Below the pieces are notes generated by a model. The model did no database searches. It was not told the origin of the DNA and saw only the letters and a list, made by a program, of their open reading frames with translations. This document shows positions 7,503-15,250 of a stretch of DNA of 64,000 nucleotides, in pieces; the stretch's first letter is position 1, and every line of letters starts with the position of its first letter. The stretch lies in NCBI RefSeq assembly GCF_004122105.1, contig NZ_SBKN01000001.1, positions 930,001 through 994,000 of the forward strand, written 5' to 3'. The stretch comes from Flavobacterium stagni. GTDB taxonomy: Bacteria > Bacteroidota > Bacteroidia > Flavobacteriales > Flavobacteriaceae. The position numbers were made by a program, and so were the translations under genes.

Positions 7503-8185
7503 TACCGCATCATGTTTAAAATTTCATCACGATACGTGTCACCAATAGGGAGAACAAAGTCTGCTAAGGTGATGGTTTTGTTTTGTATCGATTTAATTTG
7601 ATTCGTGGCCACGATATAAGAACGGTGAATCCGTATGAACTTTTGATCGGGGAGTTTTGCCAAAATACTTTTCATGGAATACCGCGCGACAATCTTTGAG
7701 CCGTTAGTTTGGTGAATTTGGATGTAATCGTCCAAACCTTCTATAAAAAGGATGTTATCGAATTCAATGCGATACAATTTATAGTCGGCTCGAATCATCA
7801 AATGCGTTTGAACAGAACGGTTTTTTCTGAACTCAAATTCGTTGCGTGCTTTCATTGCGGCCTGTACAAAGCGTTCTTCAGAAAATGGTTTTAACAAATA
7901 ATCTGTGGCATTAATATTAAAACCTTCAACTGCAAATTCGCTGTAGGCCGTTGTAAAAATTAAAATCGGATCCGCATTTAACGATTTAAAAAAGTCAATT
8001 CCATTTTTTTGCGGCATATTGATGTCCAAGAAAATTAAATCAACCGGATAATTACGCAAATACTTCATCGCTTCATTTTGTTTGGTAAATGTTTTTTCCA
8101 AGTGGATAAAGTCAATTGATTTTGAGAAATGACTAATTATTTCTAGCGCTAAAGGTTCGTCGTCTAAGGCAATTGCTTTTATCAT
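7502..8185 (-). CDS. LytTR-family response regulator
   Basis: A 227-residue regulator: a receiver domain (residues 1-120; acidic pair DDE at 8-10, phospho-acceptor D55 in LIFLDINMP, K near 103) and a C-terminal LytTR DNA-binding domain (about 130-227) with the FIRIHRSYIV motif. LytTR domains bind paired direct repeats about 21 bp apart. It overlaps the sensor kinase gene by four bases, so the two are translationally coupled. Repeats matching its expected operator lie before the M43 protease and before the cotH operon. Confidence 0.93.
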   Translation of the reverse strand: MIKAIALDDEPLALEIISHFSKSIDFIHLEKTFTKQNEAMKYLRNYPVDLIFLDINMPQKNGIDFFKSLNADPILIFTTAYSEFAVEGFNINATDYLLKPFSEERFVQAAMKARNEFEFRKNRSVQTHLMIRADYKLYRIEFDNILFIEGLDDYIQIHQTNGSKIVARYSMKSILAKLPDQKFIRIHRSYIVATNQIKSIQNKTITLADFVLPIGDTYRDEILNMMR

Positions 8186-9234
8186 TCCAAATAGATTTTG
8201 AGTTGGATAGTATAAACAGTTTCGGACTCAAACACCCTAAATTGATGTTTTTTGGGATAAATAAATTCCAGACGTTTCAAAGTGTTTTCTATGCCTTGTT
8301 CTGTTTTGAATTCTTCAGAAATTTCAGCATTCACAATGGAATTTTCAACCTCTAAGTACAATTCATTTTCAAAAATTTTAATCAAAATGGAAATGTAGCT
8401 TTGTTCATCGGGATTAATACCATATTTAAAGGCATTTTCAATAAACGGAATTAATACCAAAGGCGCAATTTGTTTATTATTACTATCACCTTCAATATTG
8501 ACTTTCAAATTAACCGATTCATCCAGTCGTAATTTTTGTAGCTCGATATAATCCTGAATGTAATTAATTTCTTTAGATAAAGATACGTGTTCTTTAGAGC
8601 TTTCCACGACTACATAGCGCATAATACCGGATAATTTTAAAACGGCCTTAGAAGCTTCGTCTGATTTTTGAAGGGTCAAAGCATATAAACTATTCAAAGT
8701 GTTGAATAAAAAATGCGGGTTGATTTGCGCTTTCAAATAGGAAACTTCAGCGCTTAATTTTTCATTTTTTAATTCAGAAAAGCGTTGGTTCATTTTTAAC
8801 AAATAGGATAATCCTAAAATGAGTCCGGCCTTAAAAATCCCTCCTTCCATGAAGGGACCAAAAAATCCATTCTTGGGCTCGGGGAAACTTTTCATAGAAG
8901 GAATTTCTCCCATCATCGCATTCGGAGGTAATTTATTTTCTCCCATATGAAAAGGAAAAAAATAGGAGGGAATTGTAAGTATTAAGGCTAAGAATAATCC
9001 ATTAAACAAGTAATAGTAAAGCGTTGGGTTTTTGCCAAAAAAGTAATTTGGAATGAGCCAATAATAATTAATGTAAAAAAGAATCAGTAAAAAAAATTGC
9101 TGGCTAAAATGGTTTAAAAAGGGATTGATCCGAAATAAATTCCATCCCGTATTTACATCCGGTGATAAAAGTATGGGTAGGCTTAAAAAGGCAATGCTTC
9201 CCAATAGATGAAGGAAAAAGTTTTTGTTTTGCAT
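8182..9234 (-). CDS. LytS-type sensor histidine kinase
   Basis: A 350-residue inner-membrane kinase: about four transmembrane segments within residues 1-150 with a Met/Pro-rich periplasmic loop (about 95-125), then a His_kinase domain with INPHFLFNTLNSL (phospho-acceptor H174) and a HATPase region with IPFIENAFKYG. It is the cognate kinase of the coupled LytTR regulator. It is transcribed away from the cotH operon across a 247-bp gap that holds two repeat pairs. No ligand domain beyond the membrane part is seen. Confidence 0.92.
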   Translation of the reverse strand: MQNKNFFLHLLGSIAFLSLPILLSPDVNTGWNLFRINPFLNHFSQQFFLLILFYINYYWLIPNYFFGKNPTLYYYLFNGLFLALILTIPSYFFPFHMGENKLPPNAMMGEIPSMKSFPEPKNGFFGPFMEGGIFKAGLILGLSYLLKMNQRFSELKNEKLSAEVSYLKAQINPHFLFNTLNSLYALTLQKSDEASKAVLKLSGIMRYVVVESSKEHVSLSKEINYIQDYIELQKLRLDESVNLKVNIEGDSNNKQIAPLVLIPFIENAFKYGINPDEQSYISILIKIFENELYLEVENSIVNAEISEEFKTEQGIENTLKRLEFIYPKKHQFRVFESETVYTIQLKIYLE

Positions 9235-9289
9235 GGTTTTGTTTCTATGACCTAAAGATAAACAATGTGTTGGTTATGTATATTTTATT

Positions 9290-9320
9290 GAGGTAAAACG
9301 CTTTTTTTTGGAGGTAAAAT
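9290..9320. promoter_or_regulatory. Putative LytTR operator 1 before cotH operon: GAGGTAAAA x2, 21-bp period
   Basis: GAGGTAAAACG starts at 9290 and GAGGTAAAATG at 9311, exactly 21 bp apart and identical in the first nine bases. The pair lies between the divergent sensor kinase (start 9234) and the CotH gene (start 9482), so it could control either. Confidence 0.62.
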
Positions 9321-9350
9321 GTAGTTGACCTACAAAAAGCTGCGGTTAAC
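9321..9350. promoter_or_regulatory. Putative LytTR operator 2 before cotH operon: GTAGTTGAC / GCGGTTAAC
   Basis: GTAGTTGAC at 9321 and GCGGTTAAC at 9342 are also 21 bp apart, directly adjoining operator 1. The GGTTAAC core matches the described LytTR consensus more closely than the GAGGTAAA form. Confidence 0.45.
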
Positions 9351-9481
9351 CGAATTCTTTTTTTTGCAAAGACATTTCAATCTACTTTCACAAAATATTA
9401 CCAAATTGTTAAGAAATTGAGAAATTTATGCATGAAGTTTTTGATAATTTCGTCTAATCAAGTTTAAATAATTTAGTAAAA

Positions 9482-11740
9482 ATGAAAAAACTCTTAACTT
9501 GTTTTGTTGTTGTTCTCTTTGCAGGAATTGTGAAAGGGCAGTCCTTTTACGACACCAACACCATTCAAACTATCGAAATTACTTTTTCCCAAACGAATTG
9601 GGATGCCATTTTAGATGCGGCAGAAGCTTCTGATGTTTACACTCAAGCGCAATCGGTTTCTATTAATGGCACTGTATTTCCCAATGTTGGGGTGAAATAC
9701 AAAGGGAATAGTTCGTATAATCCCAATAATGTTAAAAATCCATTTCACATTGAATTGGATGCCTATGTTAATCAAGACTATCAAGGCTATACCGATATTA
9801 AATTGAATAATGTTTTTTCCGATCCATCCTTTGTGCGTGAAACGGTTGCCTATGATATTTTACGCCAATACATGCATGCGCCCAAAGCCAATTATGCAAA
9901 GGTGTATGTGAATGGGACTTTCATCGGTCTGTATACCAACGTAGAGTCCATCTCTAAGAAGTTTGTTGATGCGCATTTTGGTTCCAATGGAAATGCTTTT
10001 TTTGATTGCAGTCCGCCAGCTGGAGCTGGTCCAGGTTCGTCCAACTATCCAAGTTTGGAATATTTAGGAACTTCCAGTGCGAGTTATACTGCCGCTTACG
10101 ATATGAAATCATTGGATGGCTGGAATGACTTAATTAATTTGTGTAATGTGTTGAATAACAATACCGCCTCAATTGAAACCGTATTGGATGTTGATCGTGT
10201 ACTTTGGATGCTAGCCTTCGATAATGTGATGGTGAATTTGGATAGTTATATCGGTAAGTTCAAACAAAATTATTATTTGTACAAAGACGATAACGGGCGC
10301 TTTAATCCAATCGTTTGGGATTTGAACATGTCGTTTGGAACGTTCAGTGATACAGGCTCGGGCAACCTTACCACAACTGCTGCAAAACGTCAAATGTCAC
10401 ACACCTTGCATTCAGCCGATGCGGCTTGGCCGTTGGTGAGTAAATTATTGGCTATCCCAACGTATAAGCGCAAATATTTAGCCCATTACAAAACGATTTT
10501 GGCAGAAAATATTTCCAACAATTCCTATTACACCAAAGCGCAAAGTTTCCAATCCTTAATTGCAAGTGATGTTGCTGCCGATGTCAATAAATTTTTTACT
10601 ACCGCTCAATTTACGGCCAATTTGACAACTGATGTGGCTTCAGGGATGCAAACGGCACCAGGGTTATCGAGTTTAATGAATGGTAGAAATACGTATTTAG
10701 TGGCACAGTCCGATTTTACTGCCACGCAACCTTCTATTGCAGCAATAACCGCGGTACCTGCTGCACCCGCTTTAAATAGTACGTTCACCATGCGGGCTAC
10801 CGTTACCAATGCCACAGCAAGTTCGGTGTACATCGGTTACCGGTTTAATGCACTCCAGCCTTTCACCAAAGTAACGATGTATGACGATGGAGCGCATAAT
10901 GATGGTGCCGCCGGAGATAATGTCTATGGTACTCAACTTACGTTAGCAGCCATTTCAATGCAATATTATTTGTATGCAGAAAATGCAACCATTGGTAAGT
11001 TTGCTCCCGAGCGCGCCGAACATGAGTACTATACTTTGTTGGGCGATTATCCCGCAGTTACTTCAGGTCAAGTAGTGATTAATGAATTGATGGCACAAAA
11101 TAACAGTACGATAACGGATGAGGTTGGCGAATTTGAAGATTGGGTAGAGTTGTATAACAATATGAGTTATCCTGTCGATTTAAGCGGATTTTACCTTAGT
11201 GATAATACCACCAATTTAACCAAATGGCAATTTCCTGTAGGAACCATTATTCCTGCCAATGGGTATTTAATAGTTTGGGCTGATGACGAAGCCATTGATG
11301 GTATACTCCATGCCGCTTGGAAATTATCCGCAACCGGTGAATCGGTTACGTTAGCCAATCCCGCACAAGTTGTCATTGATCAGGTGGTTTTTAATGCACA
11401 AACAGTCGATATGGGGTATGCCCGTGTACCAAACGGAACTGGAAATTTTGTGATTCAAGCGCCAACATATAATGCGAATAACAGTCCGCTGGCCACCGCC
11501 GAATTTGGAAATCAAACCCCAACCATGCAGATTGTACCCAATCCAACCCATGGTTCGGCAACGGTAGTGTTAAATCAAATCAATGAGAATACTAAAATTG
11601 AAGTATACAATATGTTAGGTCAATTGGTGCAAGAAACCAATGCTCAATTGGAAACCGTACTCAATTTTGATAGTAGGGTTTCTGGAACCTACCTTGTTAA
11701 ATATGGAGCGTTAACCCAAAAAATAATTGTTATAAATTAA
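9482..11740 (+). CDS. CotH kinase-family protein with lamin-tail and T9SS sorting domains
   Basis: The 752-residue exported protein has a signal peptide (residues 1-20), a CotH domain (about 25-400; YKGNSS, FVRETVAYDILRQ, WDLNMSFG), a choice-of-anchor/Ig-like stretch, a lamin-tail domain (about 530-650; INELMAQN, EDWVELYN) and a C-terminal T9SS type A sorting domain (NPTHGSATVVLNQ to the end). CotH proteins are atypical secreted or spore-coat protein kinases. It is the first gene of a five-gene operon with VTC and DUF4956 proteins, a combination recurring with CotH in bacteria. Two LytTR-type repeat pairs precede it. Confidence 0.9.
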   Translation: MKKLLTCFVVVLFAGIVKGQSFYDTNTIQTIEITFSQTNWDAILDAAEASDVYTQAQSVSINGTVFPNVGVKYKGNSSYNPNNVKNPFHIELDAYVNQDYQGYTDIKLNNVFSDPSFVRETVAYDILRQYMHAPKANYAKVYVNGTFIGLYTNVESISKKFVDAHFGSNGNAFFDCSPPAGAGPGSSNYPSLEYLGTSSASYTAAYDMKSLDGWNDLINLCNVLNNNTASIETVLDVDRVLWMLAFDNVMVNLDSYIGKFKQNYYLYKDDNGRFNPIVWDLNMSFGTFSDTGSGNLTTTAAKRQMSHTLHSADAAWPLVSKLLAIPTYKRKYLAHYKTILAENISNNSYYTKAQSFQSLIASDVAADVNKFFTTAQFTANLTTDVASGMQTAPGLSSLMNGRNTYLVAQSDFTATQPSIAAITAVPAAPALNSTFTMRATVTNATASSVYIGYRFNALQPFTKVTMYDDGAHNDGAAGDNVYGTQLTLAAISMQYYLYAENATIGKFAPERAEHEYYTLLGDYPAVTSGQVVINELMAQNNSTITDEVGEFEDWVELYNNMSYPVDLSGFYLSDNTTNLTKWQFPVGTIIPANGYLIVWADDEAIDGILHAAWKLSATGESVTLANPAQVVIDQVVFNAQTVDMGYARVPNGTGNFVIQAPTYNANNSPLATAEFGNQTPTMQIVPNPTHGSATVVLNQINENTKIEVYNMLGQLVQETNAQLETVLNFDSRVSGTYLVKYGALTQKIIVIN

Positions 11741-11749
11741 ACTATAGTC

Positions 11750-12133
11750 ATGAAAAAACTAGCATTTTTAGTAGTAATTACGATATTATCCTTGTCTTGT
11801 TCTCACGATGAAGGATACGGTGGATTGGCCACTATTCGAGGAAAAGTATTTGGAAAAGATTACAATTCGAATGGAAATGTTGTGGGACAAGGTTATGTGG
11901 GTGGTTTCAAAGTCTATATCAGTAAACACGGCGAACCCAATTATTTTGATAGTAAAGACTCCGCTCCCGATGGTTCATTCAAATTTGATTATCTCTACGA
12001 AGGGAAATACGATATTTGGGTCTATGGCGATTGTGATTATTGCGCTTGGGATCAAGTCTATGTGTTAAAAACCATAGAAATCACTTCTAAAAAACAAACG
12101 GTTGAAACCGAGGATTTTGTCGTTTCATTCTAA
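11750..12133 (+). CDS. Small lipoprotein with carboxypeptidase-regulatory-like fold
   Basis: A 127-residue protein with a lipoprotein signal (LSLSC, cysteine at about 17). The rest looks like one beta-sandwich domain of the kind found in carboxypeptidase-regulatory-like modules: ATIRGKVFGKDY near the start, DGSFKFDYLYEGKYDIWVYG in the middle. It is probably an envelope lipoprotein. It lies 9 bp after the CotH gene and 8 bp before the VTC gene, so it belongs to the operon. No enzymatic motif is visible. Confidence 0.75.
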   Translation: MKKLAFLVVITILSLSCSHDEGYGGLATIRGKVFGKDYNSNGNVVGQGYVGGFKVYISKHGEPNYFDSKDSAPDGSFKFDYLYEGKYDIWVYGDCDYCAWDQVYVLKTIEITSKKQTVETEDFVVSF

Positions 12134-12141
12134 TTAAAATA

Positions 12142-12924
12142 ATGAATTTGCACCCACTTCATCCTACTATACAGCGCCTTCAAGGCATTTCATTGCACGA
12201 ACTCGATGGTGTTGCTTTGCAAAATCGTATTGACTCGAAATACGTATTGACAAGCTCCCAACTCGAGGCATTGATGCCGATTATTATGCAGCATTATCAA
12301 GTGCTTGACATAGATGGCAACCGTATTTTTACCTACGAAAACAATTATTTTGATACTCCCGATTTGCGGTTTTATTACGATCATCACAATGGATATACCC
12401 AACGTATCAAAGTGCGAAGTCGGAAGTATGTGGAAACAGGGGCAAGTTTTTTTGAAATCAAGAAAAAGGAAAAGGTAGAGCGTACCCAAAAAATTCGGCA
12501 ACCCCTTACCGACATTCTTTACCGATTGGATTCGGCTCGACAAGAATTAATTGATGGGTTTTCTAGAAAAAATGTGAAGAATCTGGAAGTAATACTATCC
12601 AATACATTTCAACGTATCACCTTTGTAAATAATGAATTTACCGAACGCATGACGTTGGATTTCAATATATCGTTTTCCAATGCTACAGATACCAAAGCAT
12701 TGACCGATTATTACGTGTTGGAAATCAAACAACCCAAGTCGACCAATTCCCCCATAGTTAATGCATTAAAGTTGGACGGAATTCGTCAACGCGGTTTTAG
12801 TAAATACATCTACGGTGTGATGTTATTGCATCCAAGAATCAAAAAGAATAATTTTTTACCTCTAATTAAAAACTTAAATAAACTCAATGGAAATGGAAGA
12901 ATTGACCACAACGAATGCCTTTAA
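12142..12924 (+). CDS. Polyphosphate polymerase-like (VTC/TTM domain) protein
   Basis: A 260-residue VTC domain, the triphosphate tunnel fold that in yeast Vtc4 makes polyphosphate from ATP. Charged tunnel motifs are visible: RIDSKYVL near residue 31, TYENNYFDTPDLRFY, RIKVRSRKY, FFEIKKKEK and YVLEIKQPK. It is cytosolic, with no signal peptide. Its 3' end overlaps the DUF4956 membrane-protein gene by 38 bp. The VTC-DUF4956-CotH grouping is a recurrent but poorly understood cassette; polymerase activity is inferred from the family. Confidence 0.88.
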   Translation: MNLHPLHPTIQRLQGISLHELDGVALQNRIDSKYVLTSSQLEALMPIIMQHYQVLDIDGNRIFTYENNYFDTPDLRFYYDHHNGYTQRIKVRSRKYVETGASFFEIKKKEKVERTQKIRQPLTDILYRLDSARQELIDGFSRKNVKNLEVILSNTFQRITFVNNEFTERMTLDFNISFSNATDTKALTDYYVLEIKQPKSTNSPIVNALKLDGIRQRGFSKYIYGVMLLHPRIKKNNFLPLIKNLNKLNGNGRIDHNECL

Positions 12925-13528
12925 TTTACTTGATTTTGGTTCGCGCGCTGCAATTGATGTAGTTGCTTTACTTGTGTTAGTCGGGTTTATTTATTACCCC
13001 AAACACCGCAACAAAGACTTTGTCTTCACTTTTGTGTTGTTCAATATCATCAATTTTATGATTTGTTTCTTGTTGGGGACGGCCAAGATTAAAATGGGAT
13101 TTGCCTTCGGGTTGTTTGCCATTTTCTCGATTATTCGTTACCGAACCATCATGGTGTCCATAAAGGATATGGGCTATTTCTTTGTCTGTGTGGCATTAGG
13201 GATGTTGAATTCTTTAGCTTCTTCCAAAGATGGATTTTTATTGTTAGCCGTTTGTAACGTGATTATTTTGATTATGACGTTCTTTTTAGAGCGTTTGAAT
13301 TTTATCAACAACGAAAGCTACAAAGAGATTTTATACGATAATGTGCTTTTAATTCGCCCTGAACAACGCCAAGAATTAATGGAAGATTTACGCAATCGTA
13401 CCGGATTGGAAGTGCACAAAGTAGATATTGTTTCCATAAATTATTTAAAAGATACCGTGTTGTTAAAAGCGTATTATTATTCAGCAGAAAGCGAAAATTC
13501 ATTACCAACGAGTATTGACAATGACTAA
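12887..13528 (+). CDS. DUF4956 membrane protein
   Basis: A 213-residue protein with about four transmembrane segments in the first 140 residues, including AFGLFAIFSIIRYRTI and an MVSIKDMGYFFVC segment characteristic of DUF4956, followed by a soluble C-terminal domain (KEILYDNVLLIRPEQRQ, HKVDIVSINYL). DUF4956 proteins co-occur with VTC-domain proteins and are presumed to be their membrane partners. A second ATG at 12893 is equally possible. The gene overlaps the VTC gene and the next gene, implying coupled translation. Confidence 0.85.
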   Translation: MEMEELTTTNAFNLLDFGSRAAIDVVALLVLVGFIYYPKHRNKDFVFTFVLFNIINFMICFLLGTAKIKMGFAFGLFAIFSIIRYRTIMVSIKDMGYFFVCVALGMLNSLASSKDGFLLLAVCNVIILIMTFFLERLNFINNESYKEILYDNVLLIRPEQRQELMEDLRNRTGLEVHKVDIVSINYLKDTVLLKAYYYSAESENSLPTSIDND

Positions 13529-14240
13529 GAAAATTCTCTTCTTTTGCCTAATGACTATGAGTTTGGCTGCTCAAAACATTGACAATCAATTGCGGTTGTC
13601 AGCGGCTGTGGATTATCAATTTGCAAAAAAATGGAAAGTAGAAACCCAATACCGCTATGGATTAGACCATGATTTTGGGGCTTTTCAATCCAGTGTAATT
13701 CAGACTGGTATTACGTATAAGTTGACGAAAAAATGGGACATCGAAGCCGGTTATCGTTTTGCTACCGCGTTCGATCATGATAATCACCGTTTGTTTGCCA
13801 GTGTAAAATTTGAACATAAATTCAAAAAGCAATACAGTATTAGCGCCCGAATACGCTACCAATGGACTACGCAACAATTTGATGCTGATTTCATGGCTAA
13901 TTTTAAAGCGCCTTCGCAGTATCTTCGTGAACGCATTGCTTTTGAATATAATGTGCCGAAAAGCAAATGGTCATTCAATGTGGGCCCCGAATTTTTCATC
14001 CGTCTGGATAAAAGTCCGATTGCCTATCACCGAATCCGGTATTATGCTGGTGCCAAATACGATTTGAAGTATGGACAAGCCATCGGAATCACGTACTTCT
14101 TTGAAGATCGATACAAAGCCACTCAAGATGATCGCTCGGTATGGAATGTCAATTACAGCTTGTCCCTAGATACCTTATTGAAGAAATTGAAAAAGGGGAA
14201 AGACAAAGAAAAAAAGACTAAAAAAGAAAAAGCCGACTAA
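13521..14240 (+). CDS. DUF2490 outer-membrane protein
   Basis: A ~239-residue exported protein: a short signal peptide ending near LAAQ, then alternating amphipathic strands with aromatic ends (KWKVETQYRYGLDH, KWDIEAGYRFATAF, YSISARIRYQW) typical of a small beta-barrel, as described for DUF2490. The C-terminus is a Lys-rich tail (about 20 residues) instead of a terminal aromatic. The ATG at 13521 overlaps the DUF4956 stop by 8 bp. As the last gene of the CotH/VTC operon it may provide the outer-membrane element. Confidence 0.82.
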   Translation: MTKKILFFCLMTMSLAAQNIDNQLRLSAAVDYQFAKKWKVETQYRYGLDHDFGAFQSSVIQTGITYKLTKKWDIEAGYRFATAFDHDNHRLFASVKFEHKFKKQYSISARIRYQWTTQQFDADFMANFKAPSQYLRERIAFEYNVPKSKWSFNVGPEFFIRLDKSPIAYHRIRYYAGAKYDLKYGQAIGITYFFEDRYKATQDDRSVWNVNYSLSLDTLLKKLKKGKDKEKKTKKEKAD

Positions 14241-15019
14241 ACGAGTTCGGCTTTTTGTACTACTTGCTCTTCAATCGCATTCCATAATCCAATGCGTTTT
14301 TCCAAGGCTTGTTGGGAAACTTCAAGCACTTCATTCCATTTGGATGCGCTGTCTCCACATAATTCGGTAATCATTTGCATCGCCATCGGACCGTGTTCGT
14401 CGGCATCCAATTCAATATGGCGCTCAAAATAATAGATCAGTTTTGACAAATCGGTTTGCGGGAAGTTCTGCTGAAAATTCTTTAAAATTTCCGTAAACAT
14501 GTTCGGAATCAAATCTTCTCGACCAAACGTAAATGCCGCCGCAATTTTGTGGGGTTTTCCTTCTTCAATCACACGGAAGGTAAAATCTAAGAAAGCACGT
14601 ACGTTGGGATGTACATCCGCATGCTTGATGGAAACAAAAATATTTTGAGTTTTTTGAATGTCTTCTAAAAATTGGCTCACCGTCACTACGTTGGCACCGC
14701 ATTGGGCCATCGCATCCAAATACATTTCGTAATGACTCATTCGTCGTCCGTCTAAGGCAATATCCGTTTCTTCTGCTACAACAATCCCGTTGATTAAATA
14801 ACGAATTTCTGGATTTCCCACAGGCAACCATGGTGTAGTTGTACAGGTCAACTTTTGTTGTAGAGCCTTCAATAACGACATAAAATCCCAAACCGCATAC
14901 ACATGGTTTTCCAAAAAACAGTGTAAATCTTCTGGGGTTCTCACTTTCTCGTATAACGAATGCTGCAACAACTGGTCTTTTAAAGGTTGAATAGCATTGT
15001 TAATTTCTCGGATTGTCAT
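14237..15019 (-). CDS. DUF3050 domain protein (heme-oxygenase-like fold)
   Basis: About 260 residues beginning MTIREINNAIQPLKDQLL. The start near 15019 was chosen because the family starts here; the 42 in-frame residues upstream are low-complexity and begin at a GTG. Family features include HCFLENHVYAVWDFM, YFERHIELDADEHGPMAM and ALEKRIGLWNAIEEQV, with several conserved His/Glu that suggest a di-metal or heme-oxygenase-like helical bundle. Function is unknown. It is convergent with the DUF2490 gene and overlaps its end by four bases, with no terminator between. Confidence 0.82.
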   Translation of the reverse strand: MTIREINNAIQPLKDQLLQHSLYEKVRTPEDLHCFLENHVYAVWDFMSLLKALQQKLTCTTTPWLPVGNPEIRYLINGIVVAEETDIALDGRRMSHYEMYLDAMAQCGANVVTVSQFLEDIQKTQNIFVSIKHADVHPNVRAFLDFTFRVIEEGKPHKIAAAFTFGREDLIPNMFTEILKNFQQNFPQTDLSKLIYYFERHIELDADEHGPMAMQMITELCGDSASKWNEVLEVSQQALEKRIGLWNAIEEQVVQKAELV

Positions 15020-15250
15020 AGCGTATTTTTTTGTAAAAATAAAAAGGCTACCTAAATAACGGAAGAATTTTAAATCAATTTTATTTATTGTTTGATTTTT
15101 GGTTGGAAAAAAATGGTTGCTCTCATAAGTTAGCTTTGAAATCACAAGTAAGCCCTGTCAGTAATTTCAGAATAATCACATGTTAATTTTATTTTAAAAT
15201 ACGATAGTCTATTATCTAAATCGTATTTTTAGCCAACTAAACTCACAAAC

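Noticed and set aside
15196..15231. Hairpin AAATACGAT / ATCGTATTT upstream of the 15251 gene considered as a terminator
   Set aside because: No gene ends into it on either strand in a suitable position; the stem is AT-rich and may be a chance or regulatory palindrome.
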